Source: Nectonema munidae
Taxonomy: Eukaryota; Nematomorpha; Nectonematoida; Nectonematidae
DNA length: 64,000 nucleotides
Direction: 5' to 3'
Assembly: GCA_030549495.1 (NCBI GenBank)
Contig: JAUIRK010000701.1
Coordinates: forward strand, 1 to 64,000
The notes under the pieces were generated by a model. The model saw only the letters and a program-made list of their open reading frames with translations, was not told the DNA's origin and ran no database searches. A program made the position numbers and the translations under genes. Position 1 is the first letter of the stretch; each line of letters begins with the position of its first letter. Positions 42,080 through 54,419 of the stretch are shown piece after piece.

Positions 42080-44662
42080 CCCTATTAGTGCTGGGCAAAA
42101 TTTGTCCGCTCAAGTGCTGGGGGGAGTAAAGTGCCCCCCCCCCCCTATTTTTCTCAGATATTAATAAGTTTTTATAAATATTTTTGATGTTACATATATA
42201 TTTCAACTATGCTGAATTCAGTGGTGATGTCCATTTTTTATCAAAATCAATCAAACCTGCCAAAAAATTGATCTAAATGTGACAGCTCATCTCAAAAAGG
42301 AACTTTTTATCTAAATAAGTATATAAAGTTTTTTACACATGTATACCCATTTTCAAATATGCTGAATTCAGTGGTGATATTCATTTTTTATGAAAATCAA
42401 CCAAACCTGTTAAAAAATTGATCTAAATATGACAGCTCATCTCAAAAGGAAACTTTTTATCTAAATAAGTATATAAAGTTTTTTACACATGTATACCCAT
42501 TTTCAAATATGCTGAATTCAGTGGTGATATTCATTTTTTATGAAAATCAACCAAACCTGTCAAAAAATTGATCTAAATGTGACAGCTCATCTCAAAAAGG
42601 AACTTTTTATCTAAATAAGTATATAAAGTTTTTTACACATGTATACCCATTTTCAAATATGCTGAATTCAGTGGTGATATTCATTTTTTATGAAAATCAA
42701 CCAAGCCTGTCAAAAAATTGATCTAAATGTGACAGCTCATCTCAAAAAGGAACTTTTTATCTAAATAAGTATATAAAGTTTTTTACACATGTATACCCAT
42801 TTTCAAATATGCTGAATTCAGTGGTGATCTTCATTTTTTATGAAAATCAATCAAACCTGTCAAAAAATTGATCTAAATGTGACAGCTCATCTCAAAAAGG
42901 AACTTTTTATCTAAATAAGTATATAAAGTTTTTTACACATGTATACCCATTTTCAAATATGCTAAATTCAGTGGTGATATTCATTTTTTATGAAAATCAT
43001 TCAAACCTGTCAAAAAAGTGATTTACATATGACAGCTCATCTCAAAAAAGAAACTTTTTATCTAAATAATTATATAATGTTTTTTACACATATACACCCA
43101 TTTTCAAGCATGCTGAATTCAGCGATGATATTCATTTTTTTTATAAAAATCAATTAAAGTTATCAAAGCATTTATTTATATATGACAGCTCATCTTAAAA
43201 AGAAACTTTTTAAAGTAATAATATAAAGTTTTTTATACATATATACCCATTTTTAAGCATGCGTAATTCAGTGGTGATATTCATTTTTTTATAAAAATCA
43301 ATCAAAACTGTCAAAAAATTGATTTATCCAAAAAAGAAATGATCAGGCACGGTTTTTTGAATTAGAAAATTACGTTTAATAGAAAGTATAGGGAGGTTAT
43401 GAAGTTTACCATGTATGACATTTTACACACATATACCCATTTTCAAGTAGGCTGTGTTTACTTGTTATATTCCTTTTTTTTTATAAATATTAGTCAAACC
43501 TGATAAAATAATTTAAATATGACAGCCCATGTCAAAATTAAAATTTTAATTCTTTTAAAGTTTTTTATACATTTCAAGTATGCAGAATTTAATGGTGATG
43601 TTCATTTTTTATGAAATCAATAAAACCTGTCAAAAAATCGATTAAACCTGTAAATCAATGCCAAATATAAAAACATAAAAATAACTTCTACTTACAGTTT
43701 TCTCTGGTAATTATTTTCTTAATTTATTTAATAAACCAATTTTAGGTGTTTAATTCACTCAAAATATTTCATTCTACAGTAACTTTAACTCGATAGGATC
43801 TCCATCTTTTGGGCTACAAATTCATTATCGGCTCGTAGTCTCTATTTATATTTTTCAATGTGTTTTCGAAAATTTTTTTATAGGATAAAATTACTTTTTT
43901 CCTCTCAGGCCTGAATATTTGTCAATCAATCTCATTCCAAAGGTTTTTTTCTTCAATTACAAAAAGTTGTCAACGTTCTTCATCTAAAAAATTATCTCTT
44001 TGACACAAAAGGAAAAAGATGGACAAATTCAATTTAAATTAAAAATATCTTGATAGTGACTAAATTCTCACATATTGGCATCTGTGCCATTTTTGATAAA
44101 TCTGACCTATTCTAAATTTTCACATTTCCTACCCATCGTAGCTAAATGTTAACTGTAATCCTAGATGATAAGCTATAGATTTAAATATTTTTCATTTGTA
44201 AAAGAGGAACTTCTTTTTCACAGTCAAAATCTTTTTTGAAGTATATAATTAAACCACTTCCTAGTTCATTAGAACATGGTAGATCTTCAATTTAGTAAAG
44301 ATACATTTTTTTTTAATTATTTGTTTTGATCACATGTTCTCTTTTCAATTAGTTTTCAACTTGGTTCCTTCTCTCATACAAATTTTCAAAAGATTTTATA
44401 ATACGTTTTATTTTTTTTAATAAATATTTCATACTCAAGATGATTGTAGAAAGTATTATAAGCCAAAATATACAAAAAAAAAAGTAAATTTTTACTATAT
44501 ACCTAATATGCAGCCATGTTTTGAAATTTTTTTACAGAACTGATTTTCAGGCATACATTACTAATTCAATTGCCACTTTGAGATATGATTCAGCTCTACA
44601 TTTAATTTTTTAGTGAAGGGGGACGTTTTACGCCCCCCCCCCCTCCCCCAGCACTAATAGGG
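42080..44662. mobile_element. TTAA element with 16-bp TIRs and internal 150-bp satellite
   Basis: Terminal inverted repeats CCCTATTAGTGCTGGG (42080-42095) and its exact complement (44647-44662) flanked by TTAA on both sides: a non-autonomous piggyBac-type element of 2,583 bp. Just inside each end lies a stretch of C (near 42133 and 44632), preceded at the left by a second partial copy of the end sequence (AAGTGCTGGGGG). The left half is an array of 150-bp units; the right half (43700-44600) is unique-looking AT-rich sequence also found in 51960-52720. No transposase is encoded. It splits a hAT gene, so it is younger than that hAT. Confidence 0.92.
42190..43640 (+). repeat. 150-bp satellite array inside the TTAA element
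   Basis: The landmark GCTGAATTCAGTGGTGAT recurs at 42211, 42361, 42511, 42661, 42811 and 42961 (GCTAAATTCA), a period of exactly 150 bp. It continues with more diverged units at about 43112, 43260, 43450 and 43580. The central units are nearly identical and the outer ones worn, which suggests recent homogenisation in the centre. Each unit contains CAAACCTGTCAAAAAATTGA and TTTTTTACACATGTATACCC. Confidence 0.95.
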
Positions 44663-44669
44663 TTAAAGT

Positions 44670-44812
44670 AATATCTTCGCTCCACTATGGGAGAAGATCG
44701 TCTCAATGGGCTTGAACTAGCCTACATTGATCGTGATGTTGACTGCTCAGAGATTGTGGAAAAAATCGTTAAAATATGTGCTCTTCAGCAGAGAAAAATG
44801 CACATGTAAAAT
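44670..44812 (+). pseudogene. hAT transposase, ZMYM1-like, C-terminal end
   Basis: Reads YLRSTMGEDRLNGLELAYID then RDVDCSEIVEKIVKICAL, the last part of the hAT dimerisation domain. It directly continues the gene interrupted at 42076. Element 3' sequence probably runs to a hAT-like end at about 45053 (GGATCCACCGCTG). Confidence 0.85.
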
Positions 44813-45059
44813 CTAACTATCTTTAACTCTGCTACTTTCATATATCAGAATATTTTTTTAGTTCTTTATTAAATTGAATTTGCACATATTATAATTAAAT
44901 ATGTTTTATGCAAATATTATTATAAAATATACGGTAATGAACTTTAAAAAATGCAATCAATTACAAAGTTGGCAATGAACTATCAAATATGCCTAATATT
45001 TCAGTTGAAATACCCCCCCCCCTCCTATAATCAATTGCTGGATCCACCGCTGGTATTAA

Positions 45060-46170
45060 GTACTAAATGTTTACGTTTTGGTCATTCTACCAAATTTTGT
45101 AAGAAAGATACATACATACACTATTGTATTCAAGTGAGCCTGAATATAAAGATTGTACTCTATAAAAACGATTTGAGAAAAATAGTTTGCTATAATTGTC
45201 CTAAAAAAGACAATAATCTATTTGCATATTTATATTATTGATGTGAAACACTTTTCTTGTAGTTCAAGTTGGCCTATAGTTCAAAAAAATATAGAGAATA
45301 CGTAAAGTGTCAAGTTATGTGTCTTCTCTAGAATAGAAAGATTTGTTTGATCTTTTCTACTTTATTGAGGCTTACTTATTTGAAAACTTTGTCTCATCTA
45401 GTTTCACTTACTTGAATGATCCTTTGAAGTTATGCACGTTCAATCTTATAAGTTGGAATGCTCAATCTGTAAATGTCACGTGTAGTTCCTTATTAACTTT
45501 TCTAAAGATATAATATTTATTAGTTTTGTGTGATCTCATGAAAGCGGATTCTGGCATTTTAAAATTGCACAATTAAAACTGCAAAGATTTTTTCAGTATC
45601 AAAGCAAAGAAAGGTCGTTCGAGGATACAGAACAAAATTAATATGATTAGAGTGTGCGTGAAGATATAAAAGCGGTGAAGAGAAGTGTAAACATGCATTT
45701 TAACATCGATAGTGGAGGAATACAAGTGAAAATGTAAGAAATTACGTTCAGGCCGACATATGTTAGGTAATTACAAGCAAAGTATTAAAGATTGTGCTTT
45801 CTACCTGGTCGATATAAAAACTTGTAAACTTGATTTTAACTTTTTTAAATAGTGTTTGTGCATAGGATTTTCTAGATAAACTCAACTTCTAGATAAGTCA
45901 ATGATCATATATGAGTGAAAACTGTTTTTTTTGGAATATTTTGATACAGTTTCTAAGAGACGATCTAATTTCTTTAATAATGTGGCCTGTGGGTGATTGC
46001 TGTCAAATAAGTTAAAGACATTTGATAGCTGCTCAGACAGTTAGTTATTATTTATGCAAATAAATGTTTAGTTACTTGGTTATTTCATTAATTAGTTCAT
46101 TGTTACTTATTAAAATCTTTAATTGGTTATTTAGTCCGTTTGGTAACCTAATTAATTATTATCTGTTCGT
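45060..46170. other. No gene seen
   Basis: Nothing recognised apart from short open stretches. Confidence 0.4.
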
Positions 46171-46174
46171 TAGC

Positions 46175-46700
46175 AAAGCTGGCCATACAAGAGTTAATTC
46201 GTTAATTAACAAGTTAAAAATTTTATTTTTTTCGATTAACTTTCCTTTAATAGACCTGAAGACCGTTAAACGTTAATAAACTTTTTTTCTAATGATTTTT
46301 AAGTTCAATTTATTCCATTCAATTAAAGGTATCTAATTTTTTTACGATTTAAACAATTTTAGTTCAATTTTTCAAAAATTTAAATTGAAAATTATACTAT
46401 TTTACCAAATTGTAAAAATTTTTATATAATTCACTCCAGAGATTTTATAGTCATATATTTTTCTAGCTTATTTAGAAATTTTAGAAAAAGTTTCAATGTC
46501 TAATGCAAAAAGTCCAAATTCAAGATCATTTTATTATAAATAAAGATATCAATAATTTGTACCATTGAGATAACGGTTTAACGTTAACTTTCATTAATAT
46601 CCAACAAAATTAACGAAACTGAATTCAACCAAGTTAATTTTTTTATTAACGGTTTTATAGTTAACGAACTACTTACTTTCTTGTTTAACGGCGCCCCCCT
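46175..46700. repeat. TTAACG-rich stretch with loose inverted symmetry
   Basis: Many copies of GTTAACG, TTAATTAAC and CGTTAAC, concentrated at both sides of an AT-rich middle. The right side ends in GTTTAACGGCGCCCCCC. Some hAT MITEs have such TTAAC-rich ends, but I cannot define borders or a target duplication. Confidence 0.25.
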
Positions 46701-47700
46701 TATTTAGTAAGTTAGTTGATGATTGATTTTTTAAGTCTTTTTTTTAGTCTTTTTTTAGCATAATATTTATATTTTTTAAAGTACTCTATATTGTATTTTC
46801 ACATGTGTAGCTAAACTGTACGACGAATCAATTATGTTTTTGTATTATTTTTCAATAAATTCTTCTTCTTTATTTTTATTATCATCATAATCTCTATACT
46901 GAAAGTTTCTGAAGGAAGAAGAAAAAAATAATTATTCAAATAATCCAAAGAGCTTAAATATATCAATAGGTAATAATGAACGGCATATAAACAAAAGGAA
47001 ATCCAAAGATTGCTGCCTACCTTTTTTGTTTCTTTAATTGCATATTTAGTTGGTAGGATCGCTATTAGGTCAGTCGTTAATTCAGATGGTTATTTACTTC
47101 ATATATTTGATTTGAGGGAGTCAGTTTATAAATTAGTCCTTTTAAGTTGAGAGTGTCGGCATTTGGTCATCGTTATTTTATCTCTCATAATTTTGACCTT
47201 GTACGGATAAAGGTATAGTAGGATATTTTGTCTTCCCATATTTCTGTAAAAAAGTTATGTTGTAGCGATTTATGACATTTTTGCAGAAAGAAAATGCTAG
47301 AATATTCTCATCCATTTTAGAGCATATCTTTAATTATTTGAAAAATGGTATAAATCGAAAATTTGAAAGAAAAAAAACAATTAATCAGAAAACAAAAATA
47401 AAAAATTACACAAAAATTGTAAACCCATCCATGGCCATAAAAGTAAACTTTCAATTGCATCCAACCATGAAAATGAAGCATCTAAAAGTATAAAAGAAAT
47501 TGCAATGTAGCAAATTTGATGCTATTAATTTTGTATTATATAATTTAAAAAAATATAATTTCAAAAAACAGTTAGATAAATTCATTGAAGCTAATTCTAA
47601 AAAATTCAGAAAAAAATATATCTTAAATAATATCCCCAGCTATGAGACGCATTTTCATTAAGCAACCAAACCCAAAATCACCCCTTGTCATCCATAAAAT
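46700..47700. other. No gene seen; possible LINE tail near 46860
   Basis: TTCAATAAATTCTTCTTC near 46852-46870 resembles a LINE 3' end with an AATAAA signal and a short TTC tail. The rest is not recognised. Confidence 0.3.
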
Positions 47701-47901
47701 AAAATTTAAAGTAAATATTAATCATATCTTTCAAATCAATCACTTTTTATCAATTCATCCCAATGTTCAGGGATATGATTAAAATATCTAAATTCCTTTT
47801 GTGTCCCAATGATAGGTATTAAAATGGTGAGTGTCTTATCAAAGGGGTGATATTTTTGCATATCAAAAATAGCATGCGTCTTACAAACCGGTGTAGGGTA
47901 T

Positions 47902-47988
47902 TTACTGTCCTCCGTAGAGACAGAGGCATACACCAGCACAAGGGAAGGGAAGGCTTCCTGCCCTTGGAGGCCTTGACAGGCGTCCCAT
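47902..47988 (-). other. Conserved 28-codon short ORF, copy 2
   Basis: Minus-strand counterpart of 23118-23204: MGRLSRPPRAGSLPFPCAGV then CLCLYGGQ and stop. Same length; two residue changes. Confidence 0.3.
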
Positions 47989-49445
47989 GAAGACTTTTTG
48001 GATATGCAACGTGTCTCTTAGTCTTCTCACAGCTATAAGTAAATAGTAAGCATTCTAACTTATATTATCAATTTTTCAAAGGAAAGAAATATGAAAAAAG
48101 TGTTGCTGTTTTTAAACGCAATATTCTTCTACACAGTCAGTATATAATCAAATTTATATTATTAATTACTCAAAACCTCTCATTAAACAAATTTTTAACT
48201 ATCAGTAATTATCTTATTTATCATCAGGAATCATCATAACTCTTCTTCCATTTTTGATGACAAAATTCTAAACTTCTTAATATTTTTTTAATTTTTATTT
48301 CCGGTAAGATTATAAAATATTTTTCTGAAGGGGAAAGAAATTTTCAGAGAAGAGAAGCCCCTATGACTAGAGCAATGCACAGAGCTTCTTTATGCAAGCG
48401 ATGCCCTTCATAAACCTTTTAAATGTTATCAAGCCTGCCCGTACTCTAACTATTGATATAAAAAAACAATTAATATAAACATGCATATATATTTTATATA
48501 AATTTCAAAAATATTTCAGTAAACATCAGAAGTAAACCACAAATTTGATTGAATCTGTCAGATATTTTACAACACCTAGTTGCGAAAACTGAATCCAGAA
48601 ATGAAAGCAGCATGGCCGATTTAGTATAAAAGTATACATGTTATGTAGAATTTCATGGAATATTTTATTAGATATATTGCTAATCAATCAAAATTTGATT
48701 GACATTTTGAAAAAAGTGGCCATGATTATTGAAAAAATTAAAGAAAAAGTGTTAAGCGTTCAAAACTGTATATAATTAAAAATTTTCAAGGGAGTATCTA
48801 ATATAGATGCTAAGTTATAAGGTTAACTACAGATAATATCAAAATTTTGTTGGAAAAGGTTAATTTTGATTGACAGTTTTTGACATGAAAAGCCCGCCAA
48901 TTCAACAAATATAAAAATGGTATCAAAAGATTCAGCTTGCAATTGTAGGAAAAGCTACGAAATTTGAAGGGATGTGGTTCGGCCTACAATAACTTTTTTA
49001 GTTGACAGACACGTTTTACGCGTATAAATTTTTCATTATCACTGTTTCCCCGTTTGGCAATTTCAAGTGCTTAAAAAACACAATTGCATATTCAATTAAA
49101 AATACTTTTTCCCGAATAGTAAGATCATCCCTTCAACATATTTTTTATCTCCCCTTGTTCAACCTTAAAAGATTTCGTTAAAATTTAAAGGCATAGAAAA
49201 TGTTTTTGTTAAATTTGTCTATCAAATACTTTTGCTAAAACTATCCAATTTTGAAAATAAATTTTAATTTTAAATTTATTATTATTTTACACTTAAATAT
49301 ATTTTATAAATAATACACTTTAATTAAAAAACAAAGCATCATAAAAATTGACTTAAAAGAATGGAGTCTTTTTTTCTTGGAAAGGGCTTCTTCACTATTC
49401 TCAGCTGATTAATTAGTTATGTAATTTTGAGATAAATTAATAAAT

Positions 49446-49580
49446 ATCCTTGTCGGTATCGCATCCATAGGGAAGAATAATCTTCTATATAGACGGATAG
49501 ATGGTAAGGATAGTCACGATGAGGAATCGAACCCAAACCATCTGGATCACAAGACCTTATGCTCCTCCCACGCATCTGCC
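49446..49580 (-). mobile_element. tRNA-derived SINE (family 2)
   Basis: On the minus strand: TGCGTGGGAGGAGCATAAGG then CTTGTGATCCAGATGGTTTG and the B-box GGGTTCGATTCC (complement of 49523-49534). The body TCATCGTGACTATCCTTACC differs from family 1. The opposite arm lacks this stretch, so it was inserted after the duplication or lost there. The flanks are too AT-rich to call the target duplication. Confidence 0.55.
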
Positions 49581-50981
49581 GAAAAAAGTTTTGAAATTTA
49601 AAATATTAAAAATTATAAAGAAACAATAATACAATTGGAAAAATTAATCATATTTTAGATCTGTTACACTACCAAAAAACTTTAAGAAATGTTTGACTAG
49701 ATAAATTACATGAAAAGTTAAACCTTTTGGTTCAGGCATCTATGAAAACTAACTGATCTAAAATGAATCAAATCACCATCACATGGGAGCCAGAGTCTAA
49801 GTGTGAATATTGAGTTCAAAAAGTGTAAACAAATATTATTAGATTTCCCCCTTTTAAATGTACTTCATAAACAATAGGATTTTCGAAAATTATTATAATA
49901 TAAACTCAATTGATTTTCATAATTAAAGATGCCTGATTTAATGAATTTCCGCATTCAAAAACAATAAATGCTGATCAATAGTGTGTCTTTGGTATAAAAC
50001 CGCAAATTAATCGTCGTTGCATAAACTCTCTACTCCCTCGAAATCCAATTAGTAAACTTTCTTCGGTTATAGTGAGAAGAGCTGGATTTCAGAAAAAGAT
50101 ATATAAAAAATTGGGTGAAAAAAATACCATCCCCAAAAAACATTAATATCTTACTGACTTGATATGAAAAACAAAGTATTATACAAACATAACAAAGAAA
50201 ATTAATTTTCATTTCTTTGGAATTATAATGATGCAAAATTATTAATCCTTCGAGTGATTTGATAGACTTTTATGTTATATTTATATAAACTCATAGAAGT
50301 CATTTTAAAAAGTTCATTGAAAAAATATTCATGAATTAGATCCATTATTTAGAAAAATTTTAAAAGTGTATATGTGCATTCCTTGCTTCAACGTAAATCT
50401 TGACTTTTAAGATTTTTGATTAATTTGAATCTGACGTTTTAGCAAGGTGAAAAGTGTGATAAAGCGCGCTCAAAGGCAAATTCTTCTTAAAAATCAGGAA
50501 ATGAAGGCTGAAATGCTACTTAATTTATTAAAAAAAGATTCATTACTTTCACAAAGATTTGCATAATTTCAGAAAGAGAAAAGAGCAAAGGAAATCGAAA
50601 AAAGTGACGTTTTCAGACTCGATGCCATTTTCGTGTGCTTGTCTTCACTCTTAGCATGAAAGGCCATCAGGATGATTGCAATGATCTATTTCTTTCATAC
50701 ATATCTTATAACCCACATTAAACAAGTTACTTCACAAGAATTATTTTTCAAAATTTAAAATCATTCACTCTCAGAAAATCACGCGCAAAATCAAGATTTT
50801 TTACTTCCACAAAGCAAACACTCTTTGAAAGTATATTTTGGAGAATCAACCATTTACTTAGATGAGTGAAAAAAGCAAGACATCCTAAAAGAAAAAGAAG
50901 AGCCACTATTTTGGATTTTACTAGTAATCATAAATGAAGAATGAATGTACAAAATTAACCTTGCATTTTATTAATACATAA

Positions 50982-52765
50982 CCATATTAGTGATGGGGAA
51001 ATTTTATCCACTCAATTGATGGGGGCGTTTTAAGATCCCTCTTGATTTTTTACATATATTTTTAGTGTGATATAATGTATTTTTAAGTATGCCTAAAATG
51101 ATTTAAATTTGACAGCTCGTGTCAAAATTATTATTTTTATTGAAATACTTATATAAAATATAGAAGACTTCAACAATAACTCTAACACTAACTAACTTTA
51201 TAATTAGTTAAGAAAGCAACTAACTAATCCACTAACAAACTGGAAAATGGTAACACTTTTTTTAAATATGCTGAATTTAATGATGTTCATTTTTTATTAA
51301 AATCAATCAAACCTGTCAAAAAAATTATTTGAATATGACAGCGTCAAAATTAAAATTTTTATTGAAAGACATCCTAGAAGTTTTTTACACATATGTATGT
51401 AGCCATTTTCAAGTATGCTGAATATAACTATGGTGTTTATTTTTCATAAAATCAACCAAAGTTGTCAAAAAAACGATCAAACCTCTCAATCATTGTCAAA
51501 TATCATCATCATCATTTATTTTTAGAAGGTGGTTTTTCCTCGTAGAAAGGGTGTGCCTTCCTTATTCAATATGGAACCATAATACAATGCATTTATTAAT
51601 TTCTTCCATTTACTTCTTCTATCCGCGTTATCTTTCTCCTCTAAATTAAATCTTTTCAAATCTTTGTCAATCACGTTCTTCCATCTCAGGTGCGGCCTTC
51701 CGTTTTTGGTTGTTCCTTCTATTTTCATCTTTGTCTTTGTAATAAAGTTCCATAATTCATAAGATTTTGTTGGAGCAGAAGTTTTACTGCCGGAGGCCCT
51801 TCCTGACGCAAACCCTCCTCTTTTCTCACTCTGGGCTTGGGATCAGACGATGGTGGAGTCAATATATAATAATCATTGTCAAATATATAAACTTTGAATT
51901 AAATTCTATACTTGCATTATTTCTTTTCTAAATAATTTCTCAATTTATTTAACTTTTCGTATTTAATTCACTCAAAATATTTCACCTCTCAGAAAATTAG
52001 GTGTCTCCATAAGGCCTCCATCGTTTTTAGCTACAAATTGTTTATTTGTTGGAAATCTCAAAATCACTTTTTCTATACTTTATACAGTATGTAATTTTGC
52101 TATTCATTCTATGCTGATCCTTCCCTAGTAGCTCTACTTTCATCAGAAATTAATTTTCGCAATTTATGTTCGAAAATGTTTTTTTTTATTTAGAACAGAC
52201 AACCTGGTCTCATAACTTTCCCATTAAAATCTTCTTGGTGATATTAGCCTTTTTTATCAGTAACATGTGTTTTATTATCACATGATATAAACAGGTATTC
52301 TGTCTGGATATTTGTTAATCAATCACAGTTCAAATGTTGTTTTCCTCATGAAATCATTCGTGATGTTAATTGTTCAATTACAAAAAATTATGCACTTCAT
52401 CATCAAGACTTTCTCTTTCACGCCAAAAGAAAAAGATGGTCAAATTCAATTCAAATTATAAAATTATCTTGATAGGGACTAAACCTTCACATACTGCCAT
52501 CAGTGACAGTTGAAATTTTCAGATTTCCTATCCTTCTTAGTGAAATTATAATTGTAATCTTAGCTGATAAGATAAAGGTTTAACAAGTTTTCATTCGCAA
52601 AGGAAGAACTTCTTGTTCACAGTAAAAATGTTTTTTGAACACCAAATATTAATAATTCCTTACAACACATGCTTCATTGGAGCATGGTAGATCTTCGACT
52701 TAGTCAAGATACACACTTCTTTCTTCAAATAATGCAGCTCTGCATAAGACTCCTACCCTGACCAT
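50982..52765. mobile_element. Relative of the TTAA/150-bp element, with nested retroelement
   Basis: The left end CCATATTAGTGATGGGG follows ATAA and aligns with the 42080 element, continuing AAATTTTATCCACTCAATTG and a G/C-rich stretch. Diverged 150-bp units follow (51050-51480). 51890-52720 matches 43700-44300 of the other element. The right inverted repeat is not visible; the next element starts at TTAA 52766. Confidence 0.7.
51504..51870 (-). mobile_element. Short non-LTR retroelement with 16-bp target duplication
   Basis: Flanked by AATCATTGTCAAATAT on both sides (51488-51503 and 51871-51886). On the minus strand it ends in AAATAAATGATGATGATG, a simple tail. Its 3' half encodes GRPHLRWKNVIDKDLKRFN and ADRRSKWKKLINALYYGS, the usual C-terminal end of a non-LTR polymerase. 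The 5' part is GC-richer (GTCAGGAAGGGCCTCCGGC) and resembles a sequence widespread in animal retroelements, as I recall. Strongly 5'-truncated LINE, or a SINE with LINE-derived tail. Confidence 0.8.
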
Positions 52766-52859
52766 TTAACACTATTAGTGACGGCCTATTTTCATTTCCT
52801 CAGTGACGGGGGGCTATTTTAGCCCCCCCCCCCCCTCCCCTTCGTTTTTCTTGATGAAC

Positions 52860-53790
52860 CTACTAAATGATTGATTGCGAATCTGATCGTGACATTTATT
52901 TTTTCTAAAAATCAATCAAACTTGTCAAAAATTGATTGATATTTGACAGCTCAACTAAAAAAAGAAACTTTTAGTTTAAATGGGTATACAAAATTTTTTA
53001 CACATATATACCCGTTTTCAAGTGTGCTGAATACGAGGTTCACGTTTATTTTTAAAAAAATCAATCAAAGCTGTCAAAAAATTGATTGATATATGACAGC
53101 TCAACTAAAAAAAAAATTTTAGTTTAAATGGGTATACAAAAATTTTTTACATATATATACCCATTTTCAAGTGTGCTGTTTTTTTTAAAAATCAACCAAA
53201 CCTGTGAAATGGATTGATATATGACAGCTCAACTGAAAAAAATAAACTTTTAGATTAAATCGTTATACAAAGTTTTCTATTTATATACACCCGTTTTCAT
53301 GTATGCTGAATACGATGGTCACGTTTATTTTTTTTTTAAAATCAATCAAACTTATCAAAAATTTATTGATATATATGACAGCTCAACTAAAAAAAGAAAC
53401 TTTTAATTTAAAAGGGTATACAAAGTTTTTTACACATATATACCCATTTCCAAATGTGCTGAACACGATGGTCACGTTTATTTTTTTTTTAAATCAACCA
53501 AATCTGTCAAAATATTGATTGATATATGACAGCTCAACTGAAAAAAGATAATTTTTGATTTAGTCCTTATACAGAGTTTTTTTACACATATATACTCATT
53601 TTCATGTATGCTAAATATGATGGTCACGTTAATTTTTTTAAAAAAATCATTCAAACCTATCAAAAAATTGATTGATATATGACAGCTCAACTTAAAAAAG
53701 AACCGTTTAGTTTAAATGGTTATACAAAGTTTTCTATTTATACACACCCGTTTTCATGTATACTGAATACAATGGTCACGTTTATTAACA
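52860..53790 (+). repeat. Satellite array, about 152-bp units, diverged
   Basis: GCTGAATACGATGGTCACG-like landmarks occur at 53025, about 53173, 53304, 53458, 53609 and 53761, a period of roughly 150 bp. Units share CAAACCTGTCAAAAA, TTGATTGATATATGACAGC and TACACATATATACCC with the array at 42190 but differ from it as a group. Confidence 0.9.
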
Positions 53791-54419
53791 TTTTTGATTA
53801 ATTTGTGACTTTTTTAAAATCGTGGTATGTTTGCGGTCAGATATATTGTACTGATTTTTGAACGATTTGTTTTCATGCTATTCTCCAAAGACTGTATTCA
53901 CATTTTTAGTCATTTCACAAATAAATTTATTTCTCTTTGAAGTTTAGGTTTTATTTGGAATCTATGATAAAACAAATTTTTTCAGTATCAAAATTTCAAA
54001 TGAGGCACGAATATTAATTTTGATACTCATCATTATACTATAAAATTAATTCATATATTTATGTGCAAAAATTTTTTTTTCATTTTTAGACTATGGAATG
54101 AAAATTAGGCTGTGAATTATATTTCAAATAGAGTTTGCATGATTAGATCATGTTTTTTAAATATTATGTATAATTTTTTTGAATTTTTTCAAACTTTGAA
54201 TATTCCATTTATATGTGCATACAGATATTCACATTTGGTAAGTTTCTATTACGGAGGAATGAAGTTATAACTTCTTAAACTTTCTTACATTTATATGTAT
54301 AAATTAGGCTCCCTCTTCTTCAGAAAATGCCATCCAAGTTTTGCCAAGGTAACGATATATATATTGAGAAAAATTATATAGAACTTATAGGCTTATAAAA
54401 GGCATCATATCATACTGCA

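Larger units (their letters stand above)
47700..50711. repeat. Inverted partner of 18713-23380
   Basis: Pairs inversely with 18713-23380 in the same block order. It lacks the pogo element and contains a SINE at 49446-49580. It also holds one about 148-bp repeat unit (48460-48660). Confidence 0.8.

Noticed and set aside
42190-43640. Regular direct repeats that might suggest a CRISPR array
   Set aside because: The 150-bp units are continuous, with no unique spacers, in an animal genome.
46175-46700. TTAACG-rich stretch as a complete MITE
   Set aside because: No clear termini and no target duplication, so it is listed only as a repeat with low confidence.
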